Of a DNA stretch of 64,000 bases, positions 1 through 9,600 are shown piece by piece. The notes under the pieces are model-generated. The model was not told the DNA's origin. It was given only the letters and a program-made list of their open reading frames with translations, and searched no databases. Location: positions 5,284,685 through 5,348,684 of the forward strand of contig JAGMWU010000028.1 of assembly GCA_018697195.1 (NCBI GenBank), in the 5' to 3' direction. Origin of the DNA: Certhia americana. Its lineage: Eukaryota; Chordata; Aves; Passeriformes; Certhiidae. Positions within the stretch are counted from its first letter, which is position 1. Each line of letters begins with the position of its first letter. Made by a program: the position numbers and the translations under genes.

Positions 1-1740
1 GATAGAGATGAGGCTGCCTGAGGATACCTGGGGCACCTGCACCCTGGGAGAGGCAAGACACAGTGCTGAGAGGGGCTATGGATGGACTTCTCAGAGTATC
101 ACCTAAAATCATGTCTGAAGTCGACAGAGCAGCAGTAAGTGGCTGTTCGGGGAATCTGGAGCACGGAGGGGACAGGCAGGGGCCGAGGTGGTCAGGAAAG
201 GCACCTGCAGGGAGGAACGAGACAAGGAGGCATCACAGCGCCAAAATGGATCAATGGGATCAAAGCTCTGAGCAATCCTCTGTCCTCTCCTCCGAGTTTT
301 CAGAGGGATATGCCTCAATTATTTTTGATCCCTCTGAGCCCTTTCCTTGTGCGAGCAGAAGTGCAGCATGATTAATCTTCTCCTGGAGCATTAAATCAAT
401 GCAGGCACAGCAGGCTGCTCGGCTCCAAGGTCGGGGTGCTGCTGCTAACCTCCTGTAGCAGATGGCAGCAAGCCCGCCATGGTTTGTGCCAGTCGGTCCC
501 ATCGAGCTGGGGGGTTCTTATCCAGCAGAAATCCCAGCTCTGGTGCATCTCTGAGGGATCCGCTCCGCCTCCCCTCACTCGGCAGGCCTTCATGGCTGAG
601 TTTGTGCGTGTGGGATGGGCAGTGTGCTCCAGCCCAGCTCCCAGCCCCACCCCACAACACCCCTGGGCCTCCCGCGTTGATTGAGGCCAGGCTGAATGGG
701 CTCTGAGCAAGCTGGGTTGGTGGGAGGTGACCCTGTCCCTGGCAGGGGGTGGCACTGATGAGCCCTTTAAGGTCTCTTCGACCCGAAACACCTGGAATTC
801 CACGATTTAGGATGGTGAGGACAGCAGGGCGCTGCCAAAATAATTTAGAGGATAAAAGCCAGCTAACTCAGCTGAGGACCACCAGGATTCCACCCCAAAT
901 CCCACGAGCCCCCTGACACTGAACTCCCTCTCCTCCCAGGGAAGAAGAGTTGCAGATACAGGTCTGGCACTGGATCCCCTTGACTCATTTTCCCACCCAC
1001 CGGCGCAGCTCCTCCCTGTCCAAGCTGCACCTCCTCACCTCCCTCAGCACTTTTCCTTGGAATTCCTGCTCCAGCAGCACAACAGCATCCCTGCAGCAGC
1101 GCTGTCCTGGGGATCACTGCCTCCCAGCTCCTCACACACCAGCCACTCTCAGCCCCGACACCACCCCCTCCTCCCGCATGTGTTTTGTGGAGCTTTTACC
1201 CCCCATGTGAGGAGCTCAGAACCCCCTCCCCAGCCCCCTCCCCCGGTCCCAAGGCGGTCCCTTCTGGCTGAAGGGGGCACTCGTCCCTCTCCTGCCCCAG
1301 GGTGCGCAGCCCCCCCAGGGCTCAGCGCTCCTGCTGCTTCACTGGGGTCCTCTCGCAGGCCTGGGCGGGAGCAGGAGGGAAAGGCATCCTTATCCCTCTT
1401 TTTGGGGGTTCATGTAGAAATCAGCCCCGAGCTGCTGTGGGCAATCCTCCTGGGATGTAAAAGAAGAGGCTGCACTTACCAGCTTGCCCTTTTTTGGGTT
1501 AAGAGGGAATTTTGGGGCACGGCAGAGCTTGGGTGGGTACTGGGGTTTGTGGGATGAGGGGAAACCCTGGTGGACACACGGATGGCTAGGACAGGAAGGG
1601 AAAGTGCAGCTGGCCGACTTAAAGCCGTGCTTGTTCGAGGGAGAGCACGGTGCCAGGTCCGGGGGTGGCACCGCCACAGCGGGGTCCGGTCGGGGTGTCC
1701 CAGGGATTTTGGGGTGTCCGGGATTTTGGGGTGTCCCTCT
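1..1740. other. Left flank, no gene seen
   Basis: No exon with recognisable protein similarity was found. Open frames here are short and Pro/Ser-rich, as expected for C-rich noncoding DNA. The only identifiable element is a CR1 3' tail near 700-815. The sequence becomes CpG-rich towards 1740, where the probable LAMTOR5 promoter begins. Confidence 0.5.
700..815 (+). mobile_element. CR1 LINE 3' end fragment
   Basis: It carries the avian CR1 3' tail signature in order: a 'gtgaccctgtccctggcag' block, then 'ccctttaaggtctcttcgac', then a degenerate 'aattccacgattt' end. Identified by eye from the CR1 consensus pattern that recurs across this window; the boundaries are approximate. Confidence 0.6.
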
Positions 1741-1842
1741 CTGAGCTGCCCCGCGGAGCAGAGCGCGCCCTGAACGCGTTTGTCCCTGCGGAGTCCGCCG
1801 TCCGCGGTCCGTGGGGAGCGTGCGCTGGCCCGCGGGGAGATG
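1740..1842 (+). promoter_or_regulatory. LAMTOR5: CpG-rich patch, probable LAMTOR5 promoter and exon 1
   Basis: CpG density rises sharply and the patch ends at a consensus splice donor (gatg|gtaagt, exon end 1842). It lies about 720 bases before the first certain LAMTOR5 exon, so it is the natural place for exon 1. One frame reads Met/Val-Glu-Arg-Ala-Leu-Ala-Arg-Gly-Glu, only loosely like the family's acidic N-terminus, and no clean ATG-led frame joins exon 2. The placement rests on position and donor strength. Confidence 0.35.
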
Positions 1843-1887
1843 GTAAGTGGGAACGCTGAACAACCCTGGAGGAACGTGAGGTGATAC

Positions 1888-2520
1888 GGGTGATGGGGGT
1901 ATACGGGGGGATACGGGGGGATACGGGGGGATACGGGGGACTAGGGGGGAATGGGGGGGGGTACGGGGAATGGGACGGGGGGGACACAGTAGGGACTGGG
2001 GGAGGGGCCGGGAATGTGGGGACAAGCGGGGATTGGGGGGGGACTGGGGGGACAGCGGGCAATGGGGGACAAGGGGGGAATGGCTTGAGATTGATGGGGA
2101 CTGGGTGTATTGTGGACGGGGGGACTGGGGGAACAGGGGGTAAATGGAGACGGGGGGAACAGGGGGCATGGGGGAACAGGGGAACCGGACTTGGGGGGGG
2201 GGAAAGGGGAACAGGGGCATGGGTTAAATGGGAACAGGATGTGTGGGATTTTGGGGCCATGGGGGAAATTGGGACAGGTGGATTGGGGCATGGGGAAATT
2301 GGGAACAGGATGGGATTGGGGGCATGGGGGAAATTGGGGAACGGGTGGGTATTGGGGCATGGTGTAAATTGGTATAGGATGGGAATTGGGGGCATGGGGG
2401 ACATCGGTGTTGGATGGGGCATGGGAAATGGGGACACGAAGGGGATTGGTGAGGGACAGGGAAGGACTAGGGACAGGGAGACGTGGGACAGTAGAACACG
2501 GGGGAAATGGGGACAGTGGT
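1888..2520 (+). repeat. G-rich degenerate minisatellite in LAMTOR5 intron 1
   Basis: The plus strand is almost pure G with scattered A and T. It opens with 9-10 bp units of the form 'ggggggatac' and passes into longer units around 'gcatgggggaaattgggaac'. Runs of four or more G occur every few bases, so the non-template strand of the gene could form G-quadruplexes. Open frames across it are composition artefacts. Confidence 0.85.
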
Positions 2521-2564
2521 GCCGTGGGGTTCCCAGGCTGTGAGCGCCGCTGGTCTGCCCCCAG

Positions 2565-4189
2565 CATGAAGAGCCCGGGCCGTGGTGGGAGTGCTGTGCA
2601 CCGACTCACAGTGGCTCAACCTGGGCTGTGAGTGCCGGAGCACCGCGGTAGGGCCTCGTGGCTCCTGGGCTGGGGGGGACACCGGCCTAGGGACACCAGA
2701 CACTGCCTCGTGCCCTCCCCGGCGTGGGGACACCCAGCACAGCCCCAGGGGTCCCTGGGTGGGGGGACACCCGGCACAGCCCCAAGAGGGGTCCTGGGGT
2801 GGGGGTGCCCTTCACTGGACCCCAAGGGTCCCCCAGTGGTGGGGGACACCCGCACTTCCCCCAGAGGGTCCCCAGGGTTGGGACACCCGGCACTGCCCAG
2901 AGGGTCCCCCAGGGTTGGGACAACTCCGGCACAGCCCAGGGTGTCCCCGGGGTGGGGGACACCCGGCACAGCCCCAGAGGGTCCCCAGGGTGGGGGACAC
3001 CCGGCACAGCCCCCAGAGTGTTCCCTGGGTGGGGACACCCAGGCACAAGCCCCAAGAGGGTCCTTGGGTGGGGGACCCGGCACAGGCCCCAGAGGGTCCC
3101 CAGGGTGGGGGTGCCCGGGCGCCGGCCCAAGCAGACCCTCCCCAGGCTGGGGGTACCCGGCCTTGTCCCCGCAATGGGACACCGGGCCCTTCCCTGGCTG
3201 TCCTGCCCCACCTTCGGGTGTCCCCAGGGCCACCCCTGCCCGTGCCTCGGGGGATGACCAAGCAGCTGTTGCTGGCACTGAATTGGACGTTTGGGGGATG
3301 ACGGGTACTCATTTGGTGGAGACGCTGGTGAGCCCGCAGTGAGTGTGGCACGGGCAGGGCGGAGCAGCCCCCTTTGGCCCGGGTGAGGCCACCAGGGCCC
3401 CCCAGACCTGCCTGGCACACGAGGCTTTCTCCATTCCCCTCCACCGCTGCTAGGCAGAGGGACCCTGTCAGATGAGCACGCCGGCATCGTCTCGGTGCTG
3501 TCTCAGCAGGCGGCCAGCTGACCTCGGACCCCAACCGACACGCCCGTGGTGTGCCTGGAGTCGCACGCGGGTGAGGGCACAGCCTGCGCTGCCACTGCCC
3601 CAGCTCTGCCTTTCCCCGGGAAGGGGAGCTTCCTCTCTGCTCCTGGGCCCCCTGGAGTCATCCCTGCAGCATCTGTGGGGGCGGGCATAGGAGGCATTGG
3701 ATTAATGGGATTCTATGAGATGTAAAAGTGGAAACCTTTTGGGGGGGTGGATACTGCACTCAGTAGTTCTTTCCTCCTTGGAGTCCCTGTGGGATTGCCA
3801 TTTGCTTGCATCCCTGTTGGGTAAAGAAGTTTGAGGATCCCTGTGGATCACTGGGCTGGGATCCTGTGATTCACTGGGTCGGGATCCTGTGGATCACCAG
3901 GGCTTGGGATCCTGTGGTCACCGTGGCTGGGATCCCTGTGGATTAAGGATGCCTGTCTCAGTGAGGCTTGCAGGTTCTCCATCCCATGCTCATGGATAGT
4001 GGGATGGAGCAGCTGAGGTCTGGGATGGGGATGGGGCCTGTGGCTGCTCAGTGATTCCCCTGCCCTCTTCCCACCCCCACCAGCTGCTCCTGGCCCAGCT
4101 CCCCTCCCTCAGCACTTTCTCCTTGTAGGAACATCATGATCCAGAAGCACGACAGCATCACCGTGGCTGTGCACAAGCTGCTGTCCTGA
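2565..4189 (+). CDS. LAMTOR5: LAMTOR5 (Ragulator subunit, HBXIP), exons 2-4, with four 1-bp frame breaks
   Basis: LAMTOR5 is a roadblock-fold subunit of the Ragulator complex, which anchors Rag GTPases to lysosomes for mTORC1 signalling. Exon 2 (2565-2627) encodes VGVLCTDSQWLNLG, exon 3 (3454-3570) GTLSDEHAGIVSVLSQQAA, LTSDP and PVVCLES, and exon 4 (4129-4189) NIMIQKHDSITVAVHKLLS plus stop; human LAMTOR5 (from memory) has nearly the same peptides. Splice sites are consensus: t|gtgagt to gctag|gc, then gcgg|gtgagg to ttgtag|g. Against the human protein, exon 2 has one extra base between its Met-Lys and VGV, and exon 3 has -1 at the Lys after QQAA, +1 just after DP, and -1 near its donor. The total is zero, so exon 4 is back in frame. 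Introns are present, so this is not a processed pseudogene. Assembly error or real decay are both possible. Exon 1 is uncertain. Confidence 0.85.
2700..3125 (+). repeat. 38-bp minisatellite in LAMTOR5 intron 2
   Basis: About ten to twelve tandem copies of a 38-39 bp unit, built from 'cacccggcacagcccc', 'agagggtcccc' and 'agggtgggggaca'. Successive 'ccggcacag' words fall near 2963, 3001 and 3039. Several frames stay open through it, giving spurious ORFs of more than 200 codons on both strands. Confidence 0.9.
3832..3950 (+). repeat. Short GGATCC-containing minisatellite
   Basis: Four to five degenerate copies of a unit of about 28 bp, each with 'gggatcctgtg' followed by a 'gatcactggg'-like half. 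It lies in LAMTOR5 intron 3. Confidence 0.8.
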
Positions 4190-4439
4190 ACCCTGTGCTC
4201 CTCCCTGAGGAGCCAGCTCCATTCCTGGCTCCTCCCTGCACTGCCGCCCTCCTCTGGAGCTCCACACCCGGGATGAAGGCTCTCCCTCCCCTCTCACCAG
4301 CTCCTGGGCAGCTCCCTGGATCTCCAGCTCACATTTTAGCCCTTGTGCTGCCGAGGATGAACCGTGGACACACCCCCAGGCCCTGTAATGAGCAGATCCT
4401 CCCTGCTGTGTGTGGGGGGCCTCATTTGTTGGAGAAATC

Positions 4440-4445
4440 AATAAA
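4440..4445 (+). terminator. LAMTOR5: LAMTOR5 polyadenylation signal
   Basis: A canonical AATAAA lies 251 bases after the LAMTOR5 stop codon and is followed by a T-rich stretch. It gives a short 3'UTR, as expected for this small housekeeping gene. Confidence 0.7.
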
Positions 4446-4462
4446 TGACCTGTAAAAAACCT

Positions 4463-6570
4463 TCCTTCCTTCTCTTTGCTCCGGCTGGGAGAGCTGGCCC
4501 TGGTGCTTGGTTTCCAAAGCCAGGCAAGGTAACTTCTCCCACTCCCTTAATTAGCATTTCTCTGGAGAAGGATTGGAATTCGTGGAGGCTCCTCCAAGAA
4601 AAAAGGTACAAATGCTTTCCGAGGAATTTCTCCTAGGAAACATTTCACCTCCTCAAGTTAAACATTCTGTGGGAGTTACTTGCTCGCTGTGCCTTGGGTT
4701 GAAGTTCAAACCTGTACGTGGTGGCCCTGCCAGGGCCCTGGGAGCTGGAAAGGGACCTTGGCCACATCCTCACAAATCCAGGCCCCTCTCCCTCTTGCAG
4801 GTTTGAAATGCTGCAGGGAAACAACCCTGCAGAAAGACGGGAAGATTTCCCCTTCCTGGGAAGGGAAAAGGAGCTGGGCTGCAGCTGCAGGAAGGGGAAG
4901 GGGAGTTTCACAGCAGAGCACCAGGTAAAATTTGGGCTGAGTCAGAGTGAAATGACATTGTCACTGCTCCGACTTCACTCCTTGGAGCAGCTCCCTTGGG
5001 CAGTGGCAGTCACAGGCTCACACAGGAGTAGCCCCTGGCCAGGCTCCACACTCTCAGCTCAGTGTTCATCTGAAGTGCTGATCTTGGCATTTCCAAGCTC
5101 TGTGCTGGCCCTGGGGAGTCCTCCCCTCTCCCTCCCTCCCACCAGGCTGGGAGCAGCTGGAGCTGGAGATTCCCCCTGGGCATCCAAGAGCTCTGAGTGC
5201 TGCTGCCCCTCTGCCCCCTCCTTCAGGCCCTTAAACCACACTCACTACAAATCTCATCCTGCTCAACTAAAGCTCAATGTACATATTAAAAGTCCTTCCG
5301 TAGGGAAAGCTCCTCCACGGGCTCCCAAAGATCCTGGGCTCCCCCAGAATGATGCAGCTTTTGCATTCTCTGCCCAGGGAGACCAGAGAGCTTCACTGTC
5401 CCCACTGATCCCAGTTTTCTCTGGCCTCAGGAATGATTGGGGTGACAGGTCAGCTGAGAGCAGGGCAGGAAGCAGCAGGGCTGTGTTTACCCAGGAGTTT
5501 GGGCAGCGTGGCAGTGGAGGCACGGAGCCAACACCAGCCTCAGCGCTGCAGCTGCTCTGTCCAGCTGGAAAAAACCAAGTTCTCCAGCCTATCCCCTCCC
5601 CAGTGATGCAGTTTCCTGGGCCGAGGGCTAGACAGGGACAGGGCTCTGCTCCTCTGCAGCCACCAGCAGCCCCAGGCCTGGCTCCAGTCCAGCACTGCCA
5701 CCCTGGCTCTGCTCTGGCGAGAGCCGGAGCTTTCCCCAGAGTTTGAACTTTGCAGGCTCCCCCTCCTTTTCCCTCCCAACAGGATTTCTGCTCCAAACGC
5801 CCCGGGTTTCCTGTTCCCAGCTGGGGAAGGGGAGGGACTCCCGGCCTTGGGGCCTCACAAGCCAAGCTCTGCCTCCAGAGAGGAGGAGGAGGAGGAGGAT
5901 GGGCTCCATCCCCCCAGTGCTTGCCAGGCTCCATGTCCTGCTCAGGACAGACACCATCATCCTCACCGGGTGGGAATGAAGGAGCAGACTCTGGAGTGCC
6001 AAATCAGGAAGGGGGGATTTAATCTCTGGAGCAAATGAAGAGGCTCTGAAGAGATTGCTCTTTGCTGTTGACTGTTCTGGGGAGGATTTTCCAGCATGCA
6101 GCAGCAAGGTGGTAAGGACAAATTCCAGGATCTTCATCCCTGGGTGCTGTAGGGTCCAGCTGCTCCCTCGGGCAGGATCCTGCCTCTGCTAGAGGCAGGG
6201 GGTGGGTGAGGGGATGGAAGGGAGACAAACGGACTAAGTTGGAATGGGAAGAGCTTCCTGAGAGCTCCAAAGTGGATCCAGACAGACGGTGACCCCCCAG
6301 CTTCTGGCACAACCCAAACTGCTAAAGCAGCACTAAGGCATTTGCCCACCCTTAAAGCTTAAGTGGTTACAGTAATTTGGTGGGAATGAGGAGGCACATT
6401 AAACTGTTTCCAGACGGGATAAGGTGGAGTTGTCGGAGAGTTTGGTGAAAGCATCACCCAAGTGAGTTCAGAGTGTGGGGTCTGCCCCGGGGCAGCGCTG
6501 CCTGCACGGGGACGGTTCATGAATGGGAACAGGAGCGGTGCAAGGAGTTAACGTGTCCTGACATTCTCAG
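4463..6570 (+). other. LAMTOR5-SLC16A4 spacer with one candidate 5' exon
   Basis: No certain coding exon. One segment, 4801-4924, has a good acceptor (ctccctcttgcag) and donor (caccag|gtaaaa) and contains an ATG at 4808. Its ATG frame ends in phase 0, whereas the next SLC16A4 exon as drawn needs one incoming base, so it may be a 5'UTR exon or may use another acceptor. A GAG trinucleotide run sits at about 5880-5900. A 342-codon open frame (4718-5746) crosses both splice sites and has no recognisable domain, so it is not called. Confidence 0.4.
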
Positions 6571-6695
6571 CAGCAGCGGAGACAAAGGAGGATGAAGAGC
6601 TGGAGGCTCCGGAGGCTCCATCAGCTGGGAAGAGCCGAGGCACCAGAGCAGCAGCTGCAGGGTGGGCGTGGGGAGTGGTGTTTCACTTCTTCCTG
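6571..6695 (+). CDS. SLC16A4: SLC16A4 first visible coding exon (start of helix 1)
   Basis: Encodes an acidic leader ([16 protein letters not shown]) and then [12 protein letters not shown], the first half of helix 1, before the donor ctg|gtaagc. The acceptor is taken as cattctcag at 6570; other AGs up to 6590 are possible and would change the incoming phase. No in-frame ATG lies in the exon, so translation starts upstream. Confidence 0.8.
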
Positions 6696-9600
6696 GTAAG
6701 CAGGGAACCAAGCAAACCCTGCCAGAGCTGGGGCAGGGGGAAGTCTCCAGCCTGGCTCAGGACAGGCCAGGCTGATCCCACCTATTCCAGGGCACAATCC
6801 AGCCACGACATTCCCTGTGGAATGCGAACATCTCAGTTTGCAAGAGGGTCCCCTTGCCAGGATAAATGACTTTTCCCTACTCAGAAAGGTCACTACGGGG
6901 GTGTCAAACCCCAAAGGGATGTTCTGTCCCTTCAGCAAGGGCATGATCCCACCTTGGGCAGTGAGGTGGGAGCCAGGGACTGACTGGGAGCAGCACACAC
7001 TCTCAGGTACTCTCGGGGAGGACCAGGCACCTCAACACCACTTAAAGCCACTAACTCTCTGTGCCCCAGGCTTTCTCTTGCCACCAGTGATGAATTCAGG
7101 AATTGTGAAGTTTGGAAAAGACCTTTAAGATCATGGAGTCCAACTGTAAAGAAGGCACCACCCCCCAAGCTAGGAAAGCTTTCCTCACTGCAAATCCTCC
7201 CCAAGTAACTCACCGACAATCATTAACCACCTGCCACCAGGGAGACAACAGGAGTTAACATTAAGGACACAAACTGTCTGTCCTTTGCCCCTGTAGCAGA
7301 GAAATCCTGGGAAACTGCCCCAGGTAACATCCATCCCTGCTGCCCTCATCCCCTCATCAACTCCCAGCATTGGGACTATTGCTGCAGTACTAAAAAGTAA
7401 CTTAAAAGGTAAAAATATCCTATGAGAGTTGAGCGTAGTGTTACTCTGTTCCTTCCCTTTGGAAAGTCGGTTTGCAGAGCGATTTCTGGGGGGTCTGCTG
7501 AGATCATACTGCAGCATGGCCACAACCAGCCCACCCTGTTGGCATTCCCCAACACCAGTTCAGGTGTCCCAGTTTGTTTCTCCCACACCACCACAAAAGA
7601 AGCTGAAGCAAAAGCTTTTCCTCCCTCTGGATCCCGTGGCACCTCACCTCCACCTCTCAACACAGGTCAATGTGCTCGTGATGGGGATGCTCAAGACTTT
7701 TGGGATTTTCTTCGTGGTTTTCCGAGATGAGATGGAGGGATCTTCTGAGCAGGTCAGCTGGATTGGCTCCATCATGTCCTCCCTACGCTTCCTAGGAGGT
7801 GAGCAGGTGTCCCCAAGGACTGGAGGTGGTGTCCCCAAAGATTGGAGCAGTGCTGCAGCCTTGGCTCCATCTGACCTGCAGGCTCTGAGGATGCTCTGTG
7901 GATCCAATTCCCACCCCAGACTGCTCCAAACTGGCCATGGTTGGCACCCACACGTGTCTGAGCAGGAACGTGCTCTGAACACAGGGTCATTCTGTGGGAT
8001 AGTGGGAAGAAACTGGAGATTGAAAAGAAATCCTTTCCTGTGAGTGGGGTGAGGCCCTGGCACAGGGTGTCCAGAGCAGCTGGGGCAGCCTCTGCATCCC
8101 TGGCAGTGTCCAAGGCCAGGACGGACAGGGCTTGGAGCAGCCTGGGAGAGTGGGAGGTGTCCCTGCCATGGCAGAGGTGGGACTGGATGAGCTTTAAGGT
8201 CTCGTCCAACCCATTCTGGGATCCCCTGAACTTCACTGTAGGTTTATTGTACAGATCAGGGCAAACACTCTTGTCCCAGCTGTGGAATCATTTGGAGTCG
8301 CTGGGCATGGTGTTATTCAGGAGAGCTGAAAGTTTGGGCTTTGCCTCCTTCCCAGCCCCATTCCCTGAGCTCCCGGGGTACAGACAAAGCCTCTCACCCA
8401 AACATTAACCCATCCCAAACCCTGTCACCCCCTGCCTCCTGAGGCTGCACATGGACCCCTTCCCCGTGCTCCCCAGCAGGTCCCCAAGCCCTGCCAAAGC
8501 AGTTTTTGTCACCCTCAGCCTGAGATGTCTCTCCATTTCCCTTGCAGCCCCGCTGGTGGCCGTGGTGTGCCGGCGGCTGGGAGAGCGGCCAACCTCCATC
8601 CTCGGGGCTGGGCTGGTGGCTGGGGGCTGTCTGCTCAGCACTCAGGCCACCAGTGTCCCCTTCCTCTGCTTCTCCATGGGATTCCTCCTGGGTGAGATGG
8701 CCATGAGCAGATCCTCAGATCCTTTGGCTTTAAACCTGAGGGTGGGTCTGGAGTGGGAGCAGCCAAGGGTTTGTTCAGCTGGAGGAGCCTGAGGTGATGA
8801 GCGACAGGACCCCAGGGAAGGGCTGGAACTGTGATGGATGGCAGGGAAAGGTTCTTCCCCCTGAGGGTGCCGGGCACTGCCCAGGCTCTCCAGGGAATGG
8901 GCCCAGCCCCGAGGCTGCCAGAACTCCAGGAGAGTTTGGACAATGCTGCCAGGGATGAACAGGGTGGGATTGTTGGGGTGTCTGTGCAGGGCCAGGAGTT
9001 GGAGTGGATGACCCTTGTGGGTCTCTTCCAGCTCAGGAGATTCTGTGAACCTTCAGTGCCAAAGCCATCCCACCTCCTTTCCGTGAGACGTTGTGTGAAC
9101 TCCCGAAGCTTCATGCTCAGAATAAAACACCAGTTTCAACACTCCAGTCCCAACTAACCTTGATTATTTTCCTGAACCTACACGGATCCGGGCCTTTTAA
9201 AATCCCTTATAAAAGGGCAGAGCCTCCAATCCCCCAGACACCAAACCCCACCCACCAAATCTCCCTCTCCCCTGGTTGTGACAGCAGAAATCCCCTCCCT
9301 TCAGCCCAGGAGCGCTGCAGAGCCAGGGACTGTGAGTTTGGGACAGCAGGACACGGAATCCTGACCCAGGAACCCCTCTTTGGGCACAGAATTGTTATTG
9401 TCACCCTTCCCACAGGGATGGGCTTTGCCTGCCTGTACCAGGCGGCCGCGGTGATGACGGCCAAGCGCTGCCGGGCACGCCTGGCATTCTGCAACGCCCT
9501 GGCCCGCTCTGGCATGGGGCTGACCTTCCTGATGGCTCCCTTCACTCAGCTCCTCATCGAGGCCTACGGCTGGCAAGGTGAGGCATCTCCTGCTCCTTCA

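Noticed and set aside
1..1740. PROK1 exons, expected left of LAMTOR5 by synteny
   Set aside because: No Cys-rich prokineticin-like peptide was seen.
1390..2609. Pro-rich minus-strand frames of 220-276 codons
   Set aside because: They are the complement of the G-rich intron 1 tract, where stop codons are rare on the C-rich strand.
2582..3534. Several 200-270 codon frames on both strands over LAMTOR5 intron 2
   Set aside because: Caused by the 38-bp minisatellite; only the first 16 or so codons of one of them (exon 2) are real coding sequence.
4718..5746. 342-codon plus-strand frame
   Set aside because: It runs through both splice sites of a well-formed candidate exon, is Pro/Ser/Ala-rich, and resembles nothing recognised.
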